Of a stretch of DNA of 64,000 bases, positions 47,014-59,828 are shown in pieces. The DNA is from Adineta steineri (Eukaryota; Rotifera; Eurotatoria; Adinetida; Adinetidae): positions 441,895 through 505,894 of the forward strand of contig CAJNOI010000021.1 in assembly GCA_905250115.1 (NCBI GenBank), read 5' to 3'. Position 1 is the stretch's first letter. Each line of letters opens with the position of its first letter. The notes beneath the pieces are model-generated. The model searched no databases. It was not told where the DNA came from and worked only from the letters and a program-made list of their open reading frames with translations. The translations under genes and the position numbers were made by a program.

Positions 47014-48536
47014 TTAATTATTTCCCATATCCACTCCATCGTCTTCCCCTTCTTCAAGGGTCGATGCAGATGAATTGTGTGTGTTTGCCTTCTTTGTATT
47101 AGATTCACTATCTGAATCCATACTCCGATCAGCAATACCTCTTTTTTTGAAATCTTCATAATCTTTCCGTATCTCCTTAATGTTCCATTTGTTCATCATA
47201 TTAAATGAAATCTTTTCCATCACCTGAACTCCATCTGAAATATTTGTTGTAGTCCCTCCAGTCACATTATCTTGGATCGGGTTAATTTCTTGTTCATTAA
47301 TAATCGGGTTATCTGGCAACGCAACACTTGTTGTTATCGTCGTCATGACCGTCCCATTTTCTTCTCCATCATTCATTTCCGTTCGTGTAACATCGGACGG
47401 TTTAGATTGATTAATATCATTTAATCCTGGTTCAGGACAATTTTTCATAATATGTCCTTCCTTCTTACACCGGTAACAAGCCCGTTTCCGGCGGCCAGTT
47501 CCAGTATTTGCATTAACTTGTTTTACATTAATTTTTCCATTACTTATACCCAGGTGATTCGATCCGACAGTCGGATTCCGACGAAAAAACTATCGGATCT
47601 TATCGGATCCGATGGAGAATTCGCCTGAAGTTGTCGGAAGTTGCCGGAATCCTAACAACAGGATTCCGACAAAAAAGGCATCGAATGTCGGAATAACCAG
47701 GATCCTGTCGAAACCTCTGAGAATCTGACACTTTCCGACATCCGGAATCGCTTGTCGGAATCCTGTTGCTAGGATTCCGGCAACTTCCGGCGAATTCCCA
47801 TCGGATCCGATAGGGTGAGTTTGACCTGGGTACCACTCCTTTGTTCATTTAATAGAGGAGTGGTATCTCCGTTAAATGGAGATGAAAGCAATGTAACGGC
47901 ATATGTTTGTCTTAATCGACCAAATTGACAACCAGAATCATCATGTCCTACACCACGACATTTCTGACACACTGGTACTGAACATTCAGCTTTAACATGA
48001 CCTTCTTTCTTGCACCTATAACATACCTTCTTCCTCCCTTCGAGATAAATTTGTACATTTAAACCTCTATATTTAATACTTAGAGGAACATTTTCTTCAT
48101 CTTGACGACAAGAAAAACGAATTCGTATTCGTCGGACAAATGTTTTAATATCATTGAAAGGATGTGGCATTCTTTCATGCTCAATATTAATTACTTCACC
48201 ACCCCATCTCGATGCAATAGATTTAATTTCATCGTCAGGCACCGCTGGTGGTAAATTAACAAGCCTAATCATCTTAATATTCTTGTAAGGTTCACTTATA
48301 ATAAATGTTTGTTCATCAACTATCAGTTCACCTTTTTTTATTAATTCTTCACGTGCTGTTGACGATTTACATATCACATACCATTCAGTTACATCACCAA
48401 GATTTCCCAATGAATCGATATCTGATGCCTGAATTATTTGACTAAGAGACTTAACAATCGCATTCCGATCGATTTTCTCTTCACCTTGCACTAATTTTAA
48501 CAGGACTGATTCACGTAAAAGATTATGTGTTGTCAT
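47014..48536 (-). pseudogene. Gag-like ORF1 with CCHC knuckles, split by a MITE
   Basis: The upstream part starts at ATG 48536 and carries an RRM-like region (IRLVNLPPAVPDDEIKSIA) followed by two CCHC zinc knuckles (CYRCKKEGHVKAEC and CQKCRGVGHDDSGC). A third knuckle (CYRCKKEGHIMKNC) lies beyond the insert near 47440-47480, and the frame then runs to 47014 with an acidic C terminus. This is the usual layout of LINE ORF1 proteins that coat element RNA. The reading frame is broken by the insert at 47549-47830; by position the two halves lie in register once the insert and one TA are discounted, so the insertion is the only visible lesion. Confidence 0.7.
47549..47830. mobile_element. 282-bp foldback MITE inserted in the retroelement ORF
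   Basis: Bounded by inverted CCCAGGT (47549-47555) and ACCTGGG (47824-47830) with TA on both sides (47547-47548 and 47831-47832), as for Tc1/mariner-type targets. Internally 47601-47670 and 47754-47812 are long, nearly perfect inverted arms (TATCGGATCCGAT...GGATTCCGAC against its complement) differing by one small indel. The element is clearly richer in G+C than its host and full of TCGGAATCC-like motifs. It has no coding capacity and ends the upstream ORF after a few read-through residues. Confidence 0.85.
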
Positions 48537-48865
48537 CTTTCAAAGAAAGATCGAACGATATACACTATCTTTTTCCGAGAATAGCTAAAGTTGGTAAATT
48601 GTAATATAATATAATTATAATCCCAGTATAAATAATCACTTGATATAATATAACAATAATCAAAATACTAATGATTAAACTATGTAATGATCATCAAATA
48701 CAAATGGTTACACTCTACAATGATAATCGTACTACTACTATTCACGTAATACACTAACAATCAAAATAATAGTAAACACACACTACAATGATAATCACAC
48801 GTGACAATTCCTTTTTTTTTTTTTTTTTTCTTCTTCCTTTTATAACGTTGACAATAACGCGAAAA

Positions 48866-48940
48866 TAAACACACTTATAAACACACTTATAACAAACACA
48901 CTTGTAGCAAACACACTTATAACAAATACCCTTATAACAA
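48866..48940. repeat. Short tandem repeat, AAACACACTTATAAC-type
   Basis: Five diverged copies of an approximately 12-18 bp unit (variants of AAACACACTTATAAC) lie in a row just 5' of the retroelement on its own strand. They may be part of the element's 5' region or a local microsatellite. Confidence 0.6.
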
Positions 48941-49205
48941 AAGGCCTAGATCGGGAGAGATCTTTACCTCTTGGTAAGTTTGTAATAAGCAATTTATCTC
49001 TTCAAAAACGTGCAGCACGACATGTGGTTTGTCTTTACATATACCGTATTGATATAAAGAAAAGAAAAGTAGAAAACGTCAAAGTAATCATCTTATCAAT
49101 GTTATTTTTGAAAAACAACACATTTGCATTGAACTTATTTTTTTGTTTTTATTCATAATCTAAAAATCTATTAAATATTATCAGTTAGTAAGAAAATTAA
49201 ACTAT
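48941..49205. other. Intergenic region
   Basis: Short AT-rich spacer between the retroelement and the 3' end of the FAD-oxidase/methyltransferase gene; nothing supported. Confidence 0.4.
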
Positions 49206-52200
49206 TTAATTAAAATGATCAAAAATTTGAATAATTGTTAATGAATTATCATTTTCAAATGGTTCACATTCACGTATAAATGATAATAAATATTTAATAG
49301 TAACACGTATAATTATAATTGTTTGAGTTTTATCTATTGGATTTTTATATTCAAATACAATATCAGTATTTGATCGTTGTTTTAACCATAAAAGACATTT
49401 TTCATCATTATTATTAATTTTTAATTCAATTTGAATAGAATCAGTTAAAGTTGATATTGCTTGAAGATTAATTTTAGGTGAATATAATGCAAATTTTTTA
49501 AGTATTATTGTAAAACTACGATGCCTTGGCACTCGTATTGCATACAGACCAGTTTTATGTAATTTTTGTATATCATCAATATTTTCATCAATTAATTGTT
49601 TAAAATCAAAATTTTCATCAATATTTTCAATAATTAATTGTTCATATTCAGGTTTGATTTGACTACGAATTGCATTTCGAATAAGAACTGAAAAAAATTC
49701 TAATTGTATAAATGCACCTGATAATAAAATACCAACAACACTATTCATTACAAATCCTGGTGAATATATAACAGCTTGTTGAAAACCAAATTTTTGTATA
49801 GCTAATTCAGTTTCCGTACGAAATAATGACCAATAAATGTAAAGAAATTTCATAAAAGGAAAGTAAAAAAATGGTGTATGATTTAAATATTGTCCGAATT
49901 GTATAGCAGTACGAACAATTAACCATTCACATGGTCGAAAATAATTTGTTTCTGGAGTAGCAATTATTTTTCGAAAATTTTCATTTTGAATTATTTCATT
50001 TATATCATTTACATCATCAATATTTTGTTTGTCTGGTTTTCGAAATATAATCATAATATCATCTGTTGGATCATCTTCTTGTTCATCATAAATAAATGTA
50101 TCTTCAAAACCTGCTTGTCTTAAACAAGAACGCCATTGTTCAATTGTACGAAATGCTCTTATTTCATTTATTTCCGATTCATAACTAACACCAGTTACAA
50201 CATTAAATACCATATGAGCAACATCTAATAATGGTTTTAATTCTTCATATGCATGATGTTCACGAAATAAAAATAAACCATTTGGACGAAGAATTCGATA
50301 AATCATTTTTAAATATATATCAAGTTGATCTTGTGGTAAATGATGTAAACCCATATAACAAACAACAAGATCAATAGATTCACTTGGAATAGGAACATCG
50401 GTTAAATTTGAAAAATTATATGGAATAAATGTACCAATAGGAAATAAACTATTTCGTTCGATTATATCAGTTGGTCGTTCACGTTCATTTATAATATAGA
50501 CACGACCATTTTTAATCTCTAATATTTCACGTAATTCTTTAATACATCGACCACCATCACCAAGACTGACTATATCCTTGATCTAAGATAGAAATTAATA
50601 TATGAATGTAGACATCAGGGATGTCAGATTTTCCGACATGACAGAAAAAAACTTCCGATTTTTGAACTTCTCGATCCGGCACACCTGCTAGCAGGTATAA
50701 AAAAACATATTCAAAACTATACTTCTGGTTCAGTACCGTTCGTATTCAACTAACTTTATAATATACGACAAAATAAAATAAACTATTGAATTCGATTTGA
50801 ATAGCTTAAATTCAACGAACTATAGTTTACTTCTTTGTCAAAACTCAGTAAAGAGCTCATCATAAATCTGTCCTATTAACTAAAATTTACCCTTCCACAA
50901 TATCCTAAATGTTTGAAAATTGTTATTTGTTGTCTTAACATATCTTTAATTTGTAATCGTAGTTGTCGAATTTGTCTAAATAAAGCATATGTTTGTTGAA
51001 TAGAAGCAAATTGTCTTGTTTTTAATACATTTTGTAATTCGCGATAAATATCATTATCATTCTTATTAGCTGGATTTCGAACAGCTCGATTAACATAATT
51101 AAAAATTCTATGAACAGGTTCAGCATTAAAAACTGTTCGGAGGAATTTACGAAATTTTTCTCGAAGAATTTCATCAATAATAACATTATAAAATGAATTT
51201 GTTCGACGCTGTTCAACTATTTGAAATTTATCTGTTTCGATTTCAATATTATTTGATTGATTTGTAGTTATTGGTATATCTTTTTCAGGTCGAAAATGTT
51301 CATACCAATCATTTGAAAATAATTCAATTGAATCATATGTTGATTTCTTCTTTAGAAATTCTTCAAACATTGGATATGATTGTAGAATTTGTTCATAAGA
51401 ATAATGTTGTCGATAAGGAAGATAAAATGTTCCTTGACATTCAAATGCTAATTGAATTAATTTTTGGTGTATATCTTTTACTTCATGATCACCAAATTCA
51501 TTTCGTTTAATTCGAAAATAGAAAACAAATGCATATGAATCATGTTGTTTTGTATATGCAAGAAATGTTAATTCATCTTTCTTAACAAAACGTATTGTTA
51601 AATTTAATAAAAAAACATATTCATAATTTTTTGTAAGAATAGGTTTTAATTGTTTATACCATTGATGAAAATTTTCTTTTGGAATAAAATATTCTTGTAA
51701 AATAAATGTATCATCATAATAGGTTAATGGTTGATATAAAAGTGCCATTGGTTTAGCTGATTCATACATTGTTGTATTTCGATCACTAGAATATGTTAAA
51801 TCTAATGGTCGAGCAGCAAGTTTTTCCAATGCAAAACGTATACGACGAAATAGACTACGTTGAGCAAGATATGTATAAATTAAATGTTGACGTGGATGCA
51901 TAACACGTGCTTCATCACTTAAATCAGCAACAGTACCTGATGTACCTGATTCTTGACGAAATACAAACATTAAAATATTATTTGGACGAACAAGATCTAC
52001 ACGTGCAATTTTTATTTCAATTGTTGAATCATCAAGAAAATTCTCATAGTATGTTGAAAAATGATCCGACTAAATTATAAGATTAAGACATAAAATAAAT
52101 ATTCAATATTGACAGAAAAAAAATTACCTGTAATCGAATATATTCCAGTGAAGTTTTAATATTCGACACTGTTTTTAATCTTAATCGAGTAATTATTCCA

Positions 52201-53525
52201 AAAAGACCATATCCTCCAATCATTAAAGAAAATAATTCCGATTCTTTTTCTCGATTACATTCACCTCTTTTTCCATTCATATCCATATATTCAATACTAA
52301 TAACTGATTCATACATTGCATGATCAGAAGTAATACCATGTGCATTAACTGAAATTGTTCCTGCTACACTAAATGTACAATAACTCTGCATGATGACAGG
52401 TGATCGACCATATATATTAAGTTTTTTTATAACATGTGTCCATGTTGCACCAGCTTCAACTAAAACTTCTTTTGTTGATTCATTATATTCAACACGATTC
52501 ATATATTTTAAATCACAAACATAATTCATTCGATTTCCTTTTCGTGATGGTAATGTTTGTCCACCCATTGTATGTGCTTGTCCACGAATAGATATTGTTT
52601 TACCTTCATTTCGAGCTTTTGATATTAAATATTCAATATCATTTAATGTTCGAGGATAAAATAATGAGAAAATTCTTGTTTCATTTAATCGTGAGACATC
52701 ATTTAAATAAATATCACCAGTAAAATCTACCTTAAACTTTGATGAAGGCCATAACCATTTATAAAATTGATTTAAACATATTAATATAATAATAAAGTAT
52801 ATAATTGAACGATTTGTTAAAATATTATACATTCCACAAGATATATTTGGAAATAATTGAACTGTTGTATTCAATAATAATAAACTTAGCATGGACAATG
52901 GTGTTGGAATTGTCATGAAAAGAAATCTTTGAATAATTTTTATTTGTTTTGCAAATATTGATAGAATTCGTTTCGATAACTGATATGTTAATTGATTAGT
53001 AACTACTGTATAAATACCAAGACAAAAGAGAATAATAGTTATTAAAGTTGAATAACGATAAAGAGTTAAACTTTGACGAATTTCTTTCCAATATGCAATA
53101 TTTATTGTTATGTCAGAATCTGATTGATCATTTTTAATATCATTATTTATACATGTTAATATTAAATAATAAAATTTAAAAATAATAATCAATAGATATA
53201 GAACAAGTGGTATATCAATGATAATTGAATTTTTCATGATTGATTTTAAAGCTTTTTTTATAACATCGAAACTTTTTTGTAGAGACGAAATAAATTTTGG
53301 TATTCCTAATAAACATATACCAATAATTAATGTTGTTATAATAGTATTGATTTGCCATAAATGAATAATATATGAAAAATATTGAAAGATACTTAGAAAA
53401 TCTAAGCCAATTAATATTCGAAAGAATTTATAAAACCAATCAAATAAACAAATGATAACCAAAGCATAAGATATATACATTTTCTTAGCACGATTTTCTA
53501 TCTTCGATTGAATATTTGTCTCCAT
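49206..53525 (-). CDS. Membrane FAD-linked oxidase fused to a SAM methyltransferase
   Basis: Three exons, complement(join(49206..50582, 50891..52069, 52128..53525)), 1317 residues, both introns phase 0 (GTAATT and GTAAAT donors). The first 270 residues contain about six hydrophobic segments. Residues about 285-460 form an FAD_binding_4 domain of the aldonolactone oxidase/VAO type (RGQAHTMGGQ, VEAGATW, GTISVNAHG, MIGGYGLFGIITR). The middle exon looks like the matching C-terminal substrate domain. The last exon is a class I methyltransferase: VSLGDGGR near 864, then LVVCYMGLHHLPQ and RILRPNGLFLFREH. The oxidase part may oxidise a sugar lactone or sterol-like lipid and the methyltransferase modify the product, but this is inference. 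Such fusions are, as I recall, bacterial in character, suggesting transfer followed by intron gain. Frame is intact throughout. Confidence 0.75.
50583..50890 (-). other. Intron with a possible repeat insertion
   Basis: This 308-bp intron is longer than its 58-bp neighbour in the same gene. Between about 50607 and 50700 it has GC-richer, inverted-looking phrases (AGGGATGTCAGATTTTCCGACAT, CCTGCTAGCAGG; the first is shown in part as GATGTCAGATTTTCCGACAT). These recall the foldback MITE at 47.5 kb. Confidence 0.35.
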
Positions 53526-55547
53526 TTTTTTTTTGTATAATGATTGCCTGTCGATCGGTATTTTTTCTTACATTAATAATGAAACTCAGCCTTGCGCAAA
53601 TATAATGTAAGGTAATTACTTAAAAAAAAAAAGAATCCAATAGAAAGAAAGAAAGAAAAAAATACGTATACATCAAAATAATTATTTTGCATCGACATTT
53701 AACTATTTATGTGAGGTATGTAGAGACTACAAACCAACGACAAAAATAAACAATGAATGTTATTTATACAAAATATTTAACAGGTTGTGTCTCTTATTTA
53801 TTCTTTAAAATGTGAATTTTGGATGGAATAATCGAAAAATTGTATTTTTTTATTTTACGACTGGAAGAAACAATTCTTTTCATTTAGTATAAACGGCAAC
53901 AGGATGACTAATAATTTATAACGGATATTTGATAATAAATAAATATGTTTCATACAACAACTGAATGCGATTTTCATGTTTTACATAAGTTACTTATAAT
54001 TCTGTATATAATTATGTAGTTAAAACTAATTTATCAATATCGTCGTTGACATTAATTAAGCATGAAATAAAAGTGAATTATTTTTTATTTTTGACAATCA
54101 TAAAAAAATAATTTCTGGGTCTATCTAAATCGTTTCTTTTTACATTATTTTCTCTCATTAACTCAACTACACATCTGAAAGGAATATGATGTACTATTAG
54201 AGCAATACTTTCTCCACAAAGAACTAATACGTTTTGTATCACCGTATGAGAACATATTATCAACAGGTTAACATAGACTTTCTCTGTATAAAAATTAAAA
54301 ATTCTCATGATAAAATAAACCGGCTTCATTTGTATGATCTAAATCATGGCGTGGAATTCTGCAAAAACAATGCGTCCTGGAAATATGTTCCTCCATATCT
54401 GCGAAACGATCGATTTTTAGATTTGTATCCATATCGCAGATTAACAAAATCTGAAATTTATGATCAATCCTGTGGAAATTTAAAACAATTATTAAAAGCA
54501 TTCATCACCTAATTTTTCGTCTGATTATATGGTTTTACAATTGAAAGCATTAAAAATACTATTTTTGTAGCAATAAATATCAGATTTTCATAAAATGAAT
54601 ATTGAAAACCTTCGGTTTTCTTCTTTTATGATTCGTTTCTTCAGTTTTTTTACATCGTGGGAAACAATTACATAGTATATAAGATACATTGGTAATTTTG
54701 GTATTAAAATTCATTATCATTACATCCATTCTCTACATGCTGCTAATAATTCTTCGTATTAAGATCATGCAAATATGATACAAGTATTTACTAATGAAGA
54801 TGTTCATGACATGTCATTTTCGATTTTCTTATTAATTGTGTTCTTAGATAGACAAAAAAATCAGAACCAACAATATTATAGATTGATTTAACTGTTTGTA
54901 GAATTCAATATGAAATAACAAAAAGTACTATTGTTCAAAGAAGTCAATAGCGACAAATTATAAAAGTATTATTTAATGAAAGCAACTTGAATATGATCTA
55001 GATGTATAATAGGATAGAAGACGATATTCACAGAGCTATATAGTTATATTGTGTATATATAACTGTTGTTTCAATAGATTGAATTATAATGCTGCTAGTT
55101 TTATTTCTTTTTCTTTCAAAATAAGATCATATCACAATAATTAGACCAGATTTTCTTAAAAAATAATTTATATTTTACAATATACATATACAAAAAGTTT
55201 ATAATAAATATTTTATTTTAAAACTTTTAAAAATCTTCACATGTCTAACAGTTAAATTGATATTTTATTAAATAATTTTTAGAAAAAGAATTGTTTAATA
55301 TTCGATTTACTAAGTACTGGAGTATATGAAGATTATATTTGTTTCAAAGAAATATTGCTGATTCACATTGAAACTATATCTATGCAATGGAATATAATAT
55401 GTCGTCTAGAAGACAGTTAATAGAAAAATGTGTGAAAAAAAAACAATAAAGTTTTGAGATCAAATACAAGAAAGATACAATCATCATGAATTGGCTAATC
55501 CATTGAGCTATCTACGTAGATATAAAGATGAAGAGTTAAGTAATGTA
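53526..55547. other. AT-rich intergenic region
   Basis: No supported gene. Short frames overlap on both strands at 54078-54512, but none shows a domain, splice structure or clear start context. Confidence 0.45.
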
Positions 55548-55916
55548 TTAATGGCTGTTTGGTTGAATTGATTTAATATTTCTATCTTCAATAATAAAGA
55601 GCCAATCAAGTTCAACACCGTTAACATTGTCAAATGGAGCATTGATCTCTTGTGTTTGTCCATTTGCTCGAGTAACTTCAATTGTTCGAATTGCTTCACG
55701 CATTTGATACGAACCCATGTCGAATTCTGCTTCCTCAACTTGTGTTTGAGCACTTTTTGCTAGTTCGAATTCTACACGTCGTTCATGTATATCATCGTCC
55801 TGTTTGCGTACTGGTTCATATAAAACTCGTACATAGACACTACCATTCGATTTATTTGTAATAGTACACGCATGTACCAAACATGGAGCAGCACGACCAA
55901 CCATACCAGTGCGCAT
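55548..55916 (-). CDS. Small conserved-looking protein of unknown function
   Basis: Intronless, 122 residues from an ATG at 55916. The composition is that of a real globular protein (balanced charges, alternating hydrophobic residues such as SVYVRVLYEP and IRTIEVTRANGQ) unlike the low-complexity chance frames around it, and suggests a beta-sandwich. No signal peptide or membrane helix. Isolated between long empty regions. I do not recognise the family. Confidence 0.6.
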   Translation of the reverse strand: MRTGMVGRAAPCLVHACTITNKSNGSVYVRVLYEPVRKQDDDIHERRVEFELAKSAQTQVEEAEFDMGSYQMREAIRTIEVTRANGQTQEINAPFDNVNGVELDWLFIIEDRNIKSIQPNSH

Positions 55917-58577
55917 CTTATTTTCTTATGGCTTCACTTCGATCACACGATAAAATGGTAGAGAGAGGAAAAAACCACCGTTTACTCATTCATTTGCATA
56001 TGTTAATGTGTAGCAGAATGAAGAAGAAAAAGAACGCAAGAAAAAAAAACGTCGGCAATTTTCATTGTATACAAAGATTTTATAGATGAAAAAAAATATG
56101 GTGTATTCCGTCCAAAATAAGTATGTGCTCTTCAACAGAGGTAATAGAAATAAATCTGATTCGTTGAAATTGAAAGAAGATCATGACAAACGATTATTCA
56201 TCAATTAATAATTTTCTTATAGTCATTGATTTGCAAATAGACGGTATCGTAAAACGAAAAATTACTATAAATTAACTTGTTGAACTTGAGTTTGTTTTCT
56301 AACGAAAACATCGATATTTAAAGAATGGACCTTCAAAAACTTTGCGAATGATTGAGCGCGGTTTTACAATCGATTGAAAAATCAAGATGAAAATAACTGA
56401 TTCGATATATCTCTATAGATTGTATAATACAACAATCTTCTTACGTTTATGAAAATGAAGGAAACCACTCTCAATATACAAGATTATCTAAAAAGTTATT
56501 TTTGAACGTTATTATAAAAGTCAATAATTCAATGACAAACTAGAGTTATGGCTTGAAATTTTTACTCAACGAGCTATTTTTTGTAACTTTTTTATATAGA
56601 TATACCATTCCAGCATAGTTTTCATATAGAAATATTTTCGTTTTGAATTTGCATTTACTAAGAAGCTTTTTCGAATCACCTCTACCTATTAGTTTTTTCC
56701 ATAATCAGTCTATTGAAAAACAAAAATTGAATACTAAAGTTATAAAAAAAATAATATTACAAAAAGAGGTAAGTTATGTTATGAAATCGTTTACAGAAAT
56801 TCATTTTAATATAGAGTTTCAATAATGTTAATATTTCCATATTAACAAATATGTTTGTAGTTGTAAGAATATGGATATACATACAATCGCGTTTACGATC
56901 GTACTTTTTATCAATATTGTTTTAAATTTCAATTCATACTTATGAATTGTTATGTCTATGATATAAAAAATAAAGAATGTAAGCAATTTCTTCTGTTTTA
57001 CTGATTCTATTGAATATGTATTTGTTAACAAATGTGAAACCATGAAACTGAACAAATAATATAACTTATTACAAACGTGATTATTATGCCTGTCGAGTAA
57101 GCTGCTCAATTGTACTTTTATTATACGGAAAGTACAAAGATTCTATTTGAATGAGTCTTTATCGGACTAATAAGCCTTAGTTTAATCTCGCAAACATCAA
57201 AAATCTATTCTGTTTATATCATATAGATAATTTCTTGCTTGACTTAATATGATTACGAAAATCACACACACTTGCTTCTTTTTTCCTTTAATTATTTCTC
57301 TGCATAAAAAGTACTTGAAATTTGTGTTTATTATAAGTATTTTTTGAAGCTGTATAAAGAAACCTATAACTGTATTGTTTACGTCAGAAAAATTCAATTT
57401 TGTATTCGTAAAGAAAAGCAAATATTTAAGATTCGTGACTAGAATTCGTACAAATGACAATAAAGTGCATTGAAATGTAAATAAACAAGACATAGTTTTT
57501 CTATTATTTATTTGTTAATAAGAAATCATTTTATTGTCTTCATTTATCGCATGACTACCAAAGTAAATTTATTCTTCAATCATGTGTCAACGTTATCATA
57601 GGCAAGCATTTCGTGTGATAAATTTGGAGGAAAGAAGATACGACAAGTATACGTTCATTGGACGAGTTTATATTACAGAGAAGAAGAGTCACTTCTCTTT
57701 AAAACTCAGAGAATAGACTCTGAATCGAAATGTTTAAATTATATAATAAAATCTTTTATTTTGTTTATAATATTTTATGATGATAATTATTTGAAATTTC
57801 TTTACGTAAAGTTTTATTGTTTACTGATATAAGTTCAAATTTTTACTCTACTTTTCTACAATATACAGACGAATCTTTTGCATGACTAAACAAATTTGTT
57901 ATACATATATTTATTTTGTCATCATAATAAAATAATAATAAAGTAAATGAGAAATGTACATAAACTCGAGTAGGTAATTGTTTTTTAAAATTAAAATAAA
58001 TAAAGACATACGATCTACACAGGAACATTTGTATAAATTTAGAATGTACTTTCATTACAATATTTTATCAATCACGTGCAATACTCAATACATTTACAGC
58101 TAAACATACATGTAAATAATCAAAAGAAATAGAGAAAGAAAGCCAGATAAATCAACTTGTTTATTTTTTTCAAAGTATTGTTATTGAAAAGATCAAAATT
58201 AAATAACAAACAGTTCCTATAGGATGTAAAACTTGATCGTATCTAATACAAGTATACAAATAAATCTAAGATTTATGATTTTATATCGGATACTAGGTAT
58301 ATTTCTTAATAATTTCTAATTGTATAGATTACAATCTTAGGACGAACATTAGTTTAATGTAAAATAGAAGCCATATGTCCGAGTTCTTTTCAAAAGATAT
58401 ATCGAATAAAGCCATAAGCAGGACATTTGTTTTTTATCCTGAATAATGAATGCAAGCGAACGCGAGCTCTATATAAATAGACAAACTAAAGAAAGAAATA
58501 GTTGATATAAATTTATTTTTGATTTATCAGTTGAGAACATATATTATTTCGTCGATCTTGTTCATCTCGGTATCATT
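55917..58577. other. Long AT-rich intergenic region
   Basis: 2.7 kb with no supported gene, RNA or repeat. The frames here are short, Ile/Lys/Asn/Phe-rich and mutually overlapping. Confidence 0.5.
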
Positions 58578-59828
58578 ATGTCAGAGTTGCCGATAAAGTA
58601 TAATGAATGGGATACTGAGTCTGCTCGCGTTAATGGAAGTAATTATAAAACAAATGAAAAGGACAACGAAGATGAACGACGACAAAATCGATCTAGACGA
58701 CTTAGAACAGCTTTTACGAAGTATTATTCATATTATTTTGTTCTTCTTAATTTTCTATTCAAGTATTCTAATTTAGTTTAAACTGTTGTTGTCCATGTTC
58801 AGCTCCTCTTTTGCTTGGTCTTCTAGCTGGTGCATTGACTATGGGAGTTGTTTTTGCAACGATTCTTTCACTTTATGTATCTGATTCAGGTAAATAATAG
58901 ATACTATTTTGATCATGTAACAAGCAAATGTAATTCTTTGTTCGCACTATCAAAATTCCAATTATATCAGTCTTCTTTGAATGCTTCTATATTTGCATTT
59001 TTAGACGGAACAACAGATCTTTCAGCTAACGCTGTTACACAAACAACCGGCACTTCGACAACGAGCACAAGTGCAAGCTCTACTACTAGTACTAGCTCAA
59101 GTTCTACTACTACTTCAACAACAAAATCAACAAGCACTTCATCGACAAGTTCAACTTCTTCGACTAGTTCAACAACTTCCGTAACAACAGTTACAGCAAC
59201 TACTGCTACTACTACAACCGCTACAACAACAACATCAAAAACAACTACAACAACAACAACTACGACTACTACAAAACCTTGTAAGTTCTATTATCGTGAA
59301 TAATATATTTAGAATTCACTTATTCTTTTCATTTTATTATTAGATTGCACAACACGCGTTACATTTGATGATATTCCTGGTCAAACATCTACATCAGGTG
59401 TTATTCCTAATGGATATGACAATCTCAATTGGACAAGTACTTCATACATCAATGTATCAACAACGTCAAATTCTGGTTATCAAAATGCTGTTATTTCACA
59501 ACCTTATGTTGCTTATAATCCAGGAGGAGCACAAGTTATAATAGCAGCAGTCAATGGTACACATTTTTCTTTTGATTCAGTGGTGGTGGGATCTGTCTGG
59601 CGAGATAATCTACAATGGACTATCGATGCCTATCGATCTGGTGTTTATGAGATACATGCTACTTTTCTGCTTCAAGTGGGTAATCAAACAACTATTTCAT
59701 GTTATGGTGGTTGTACTAACTTGGATACACTTATTTTCTCGACAACAGGTGGAACACCACATTCTGGATACGCTCAGACCGGAACGGAATTTGCTTTTGA
59801 TGACTTGTGTATTTCATTTTTATACTAA
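58578..59828 (+). CDS. Type II membrane protein with mucin-like stalk and C-terminal beta-rich domain
   Basis: Exons: a first exon from ATG 58578, 58803..58889, 59005..59280 and 59344..59828. Exon 1 encodes a charged cytoplasmic tail, exon 2 a transmembrane anchor (PLLLGLLAGALTMGVVFATI), exon 3 a Ser/Thr mucin-like stalk of about 90 residues, and exon 4 a 160-residue domain (TRVTFDDIPGQTSTSGVIPNGYDNL trimmed: VTFDDIPGQT, FDSVVVGSVW, EFAFDDLCISFLY) that looks like a carbohydrate-binding-type beta-sandwich. Introns 2 and 3 are phase 1. The first junction is unresolved. The good donor at 58721 leaves the wrong phase by one base; a phase-1 donor at 58639 (GTAATT) keeps frame but discards a basic juxtamembrane segment. 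Either the shorter exon is correct or there is a one-base lesion. Ligand unknown. Confidence 0.65.
59040..59280 (+). repeat. Low-complexity ACA/TCA-rich mucin-coding stretch
   Basis: Simple trinucleotide-like variation (ACA, ACT, TCA, AGT codons) encodes almost uninterrupted Thr and Ser. It is expected to be length-polymorphic. Confidence 0.8.

Larger units (their letters stand above)
46790..48832 (-). mobile_element. Non-LTR-type retroelement fragment, minus strand
   Basis: A minus-strand gag-like ORF1 lies between two T runs on the plus strand (T19 at 46790-46808, T21 at 48812-48832). The run at 46790 is in the right place to be the element's poly-A tail. The flanks of the ORF (46920-47010 and 48597-48810) are AT-rich, untranslated-looking and contain ATAATAATA-type runs. 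No reverse transcriptase or endonuclease frame and no LTRs are visible, so this is a truncated or non-autonomous copy. Exact 5' end and target duplication not determined. Confidence 0.55.

Noticed and set aside
46790-48832. Reading the retroelement as an LTR retrotransposon or endogenous virus
   Set aside because: No LTRs, protease, integrase or envelope-like frame is visible; the T runs and ORF1 layout fit a non-LTR element better.
54078-54512. Overlapping small frames on both strands
   Set aside because: No recognisable domain, no signal or membrane segment with sensible context, and the frames contradict each other; could be a gene relic but nothing supports one.
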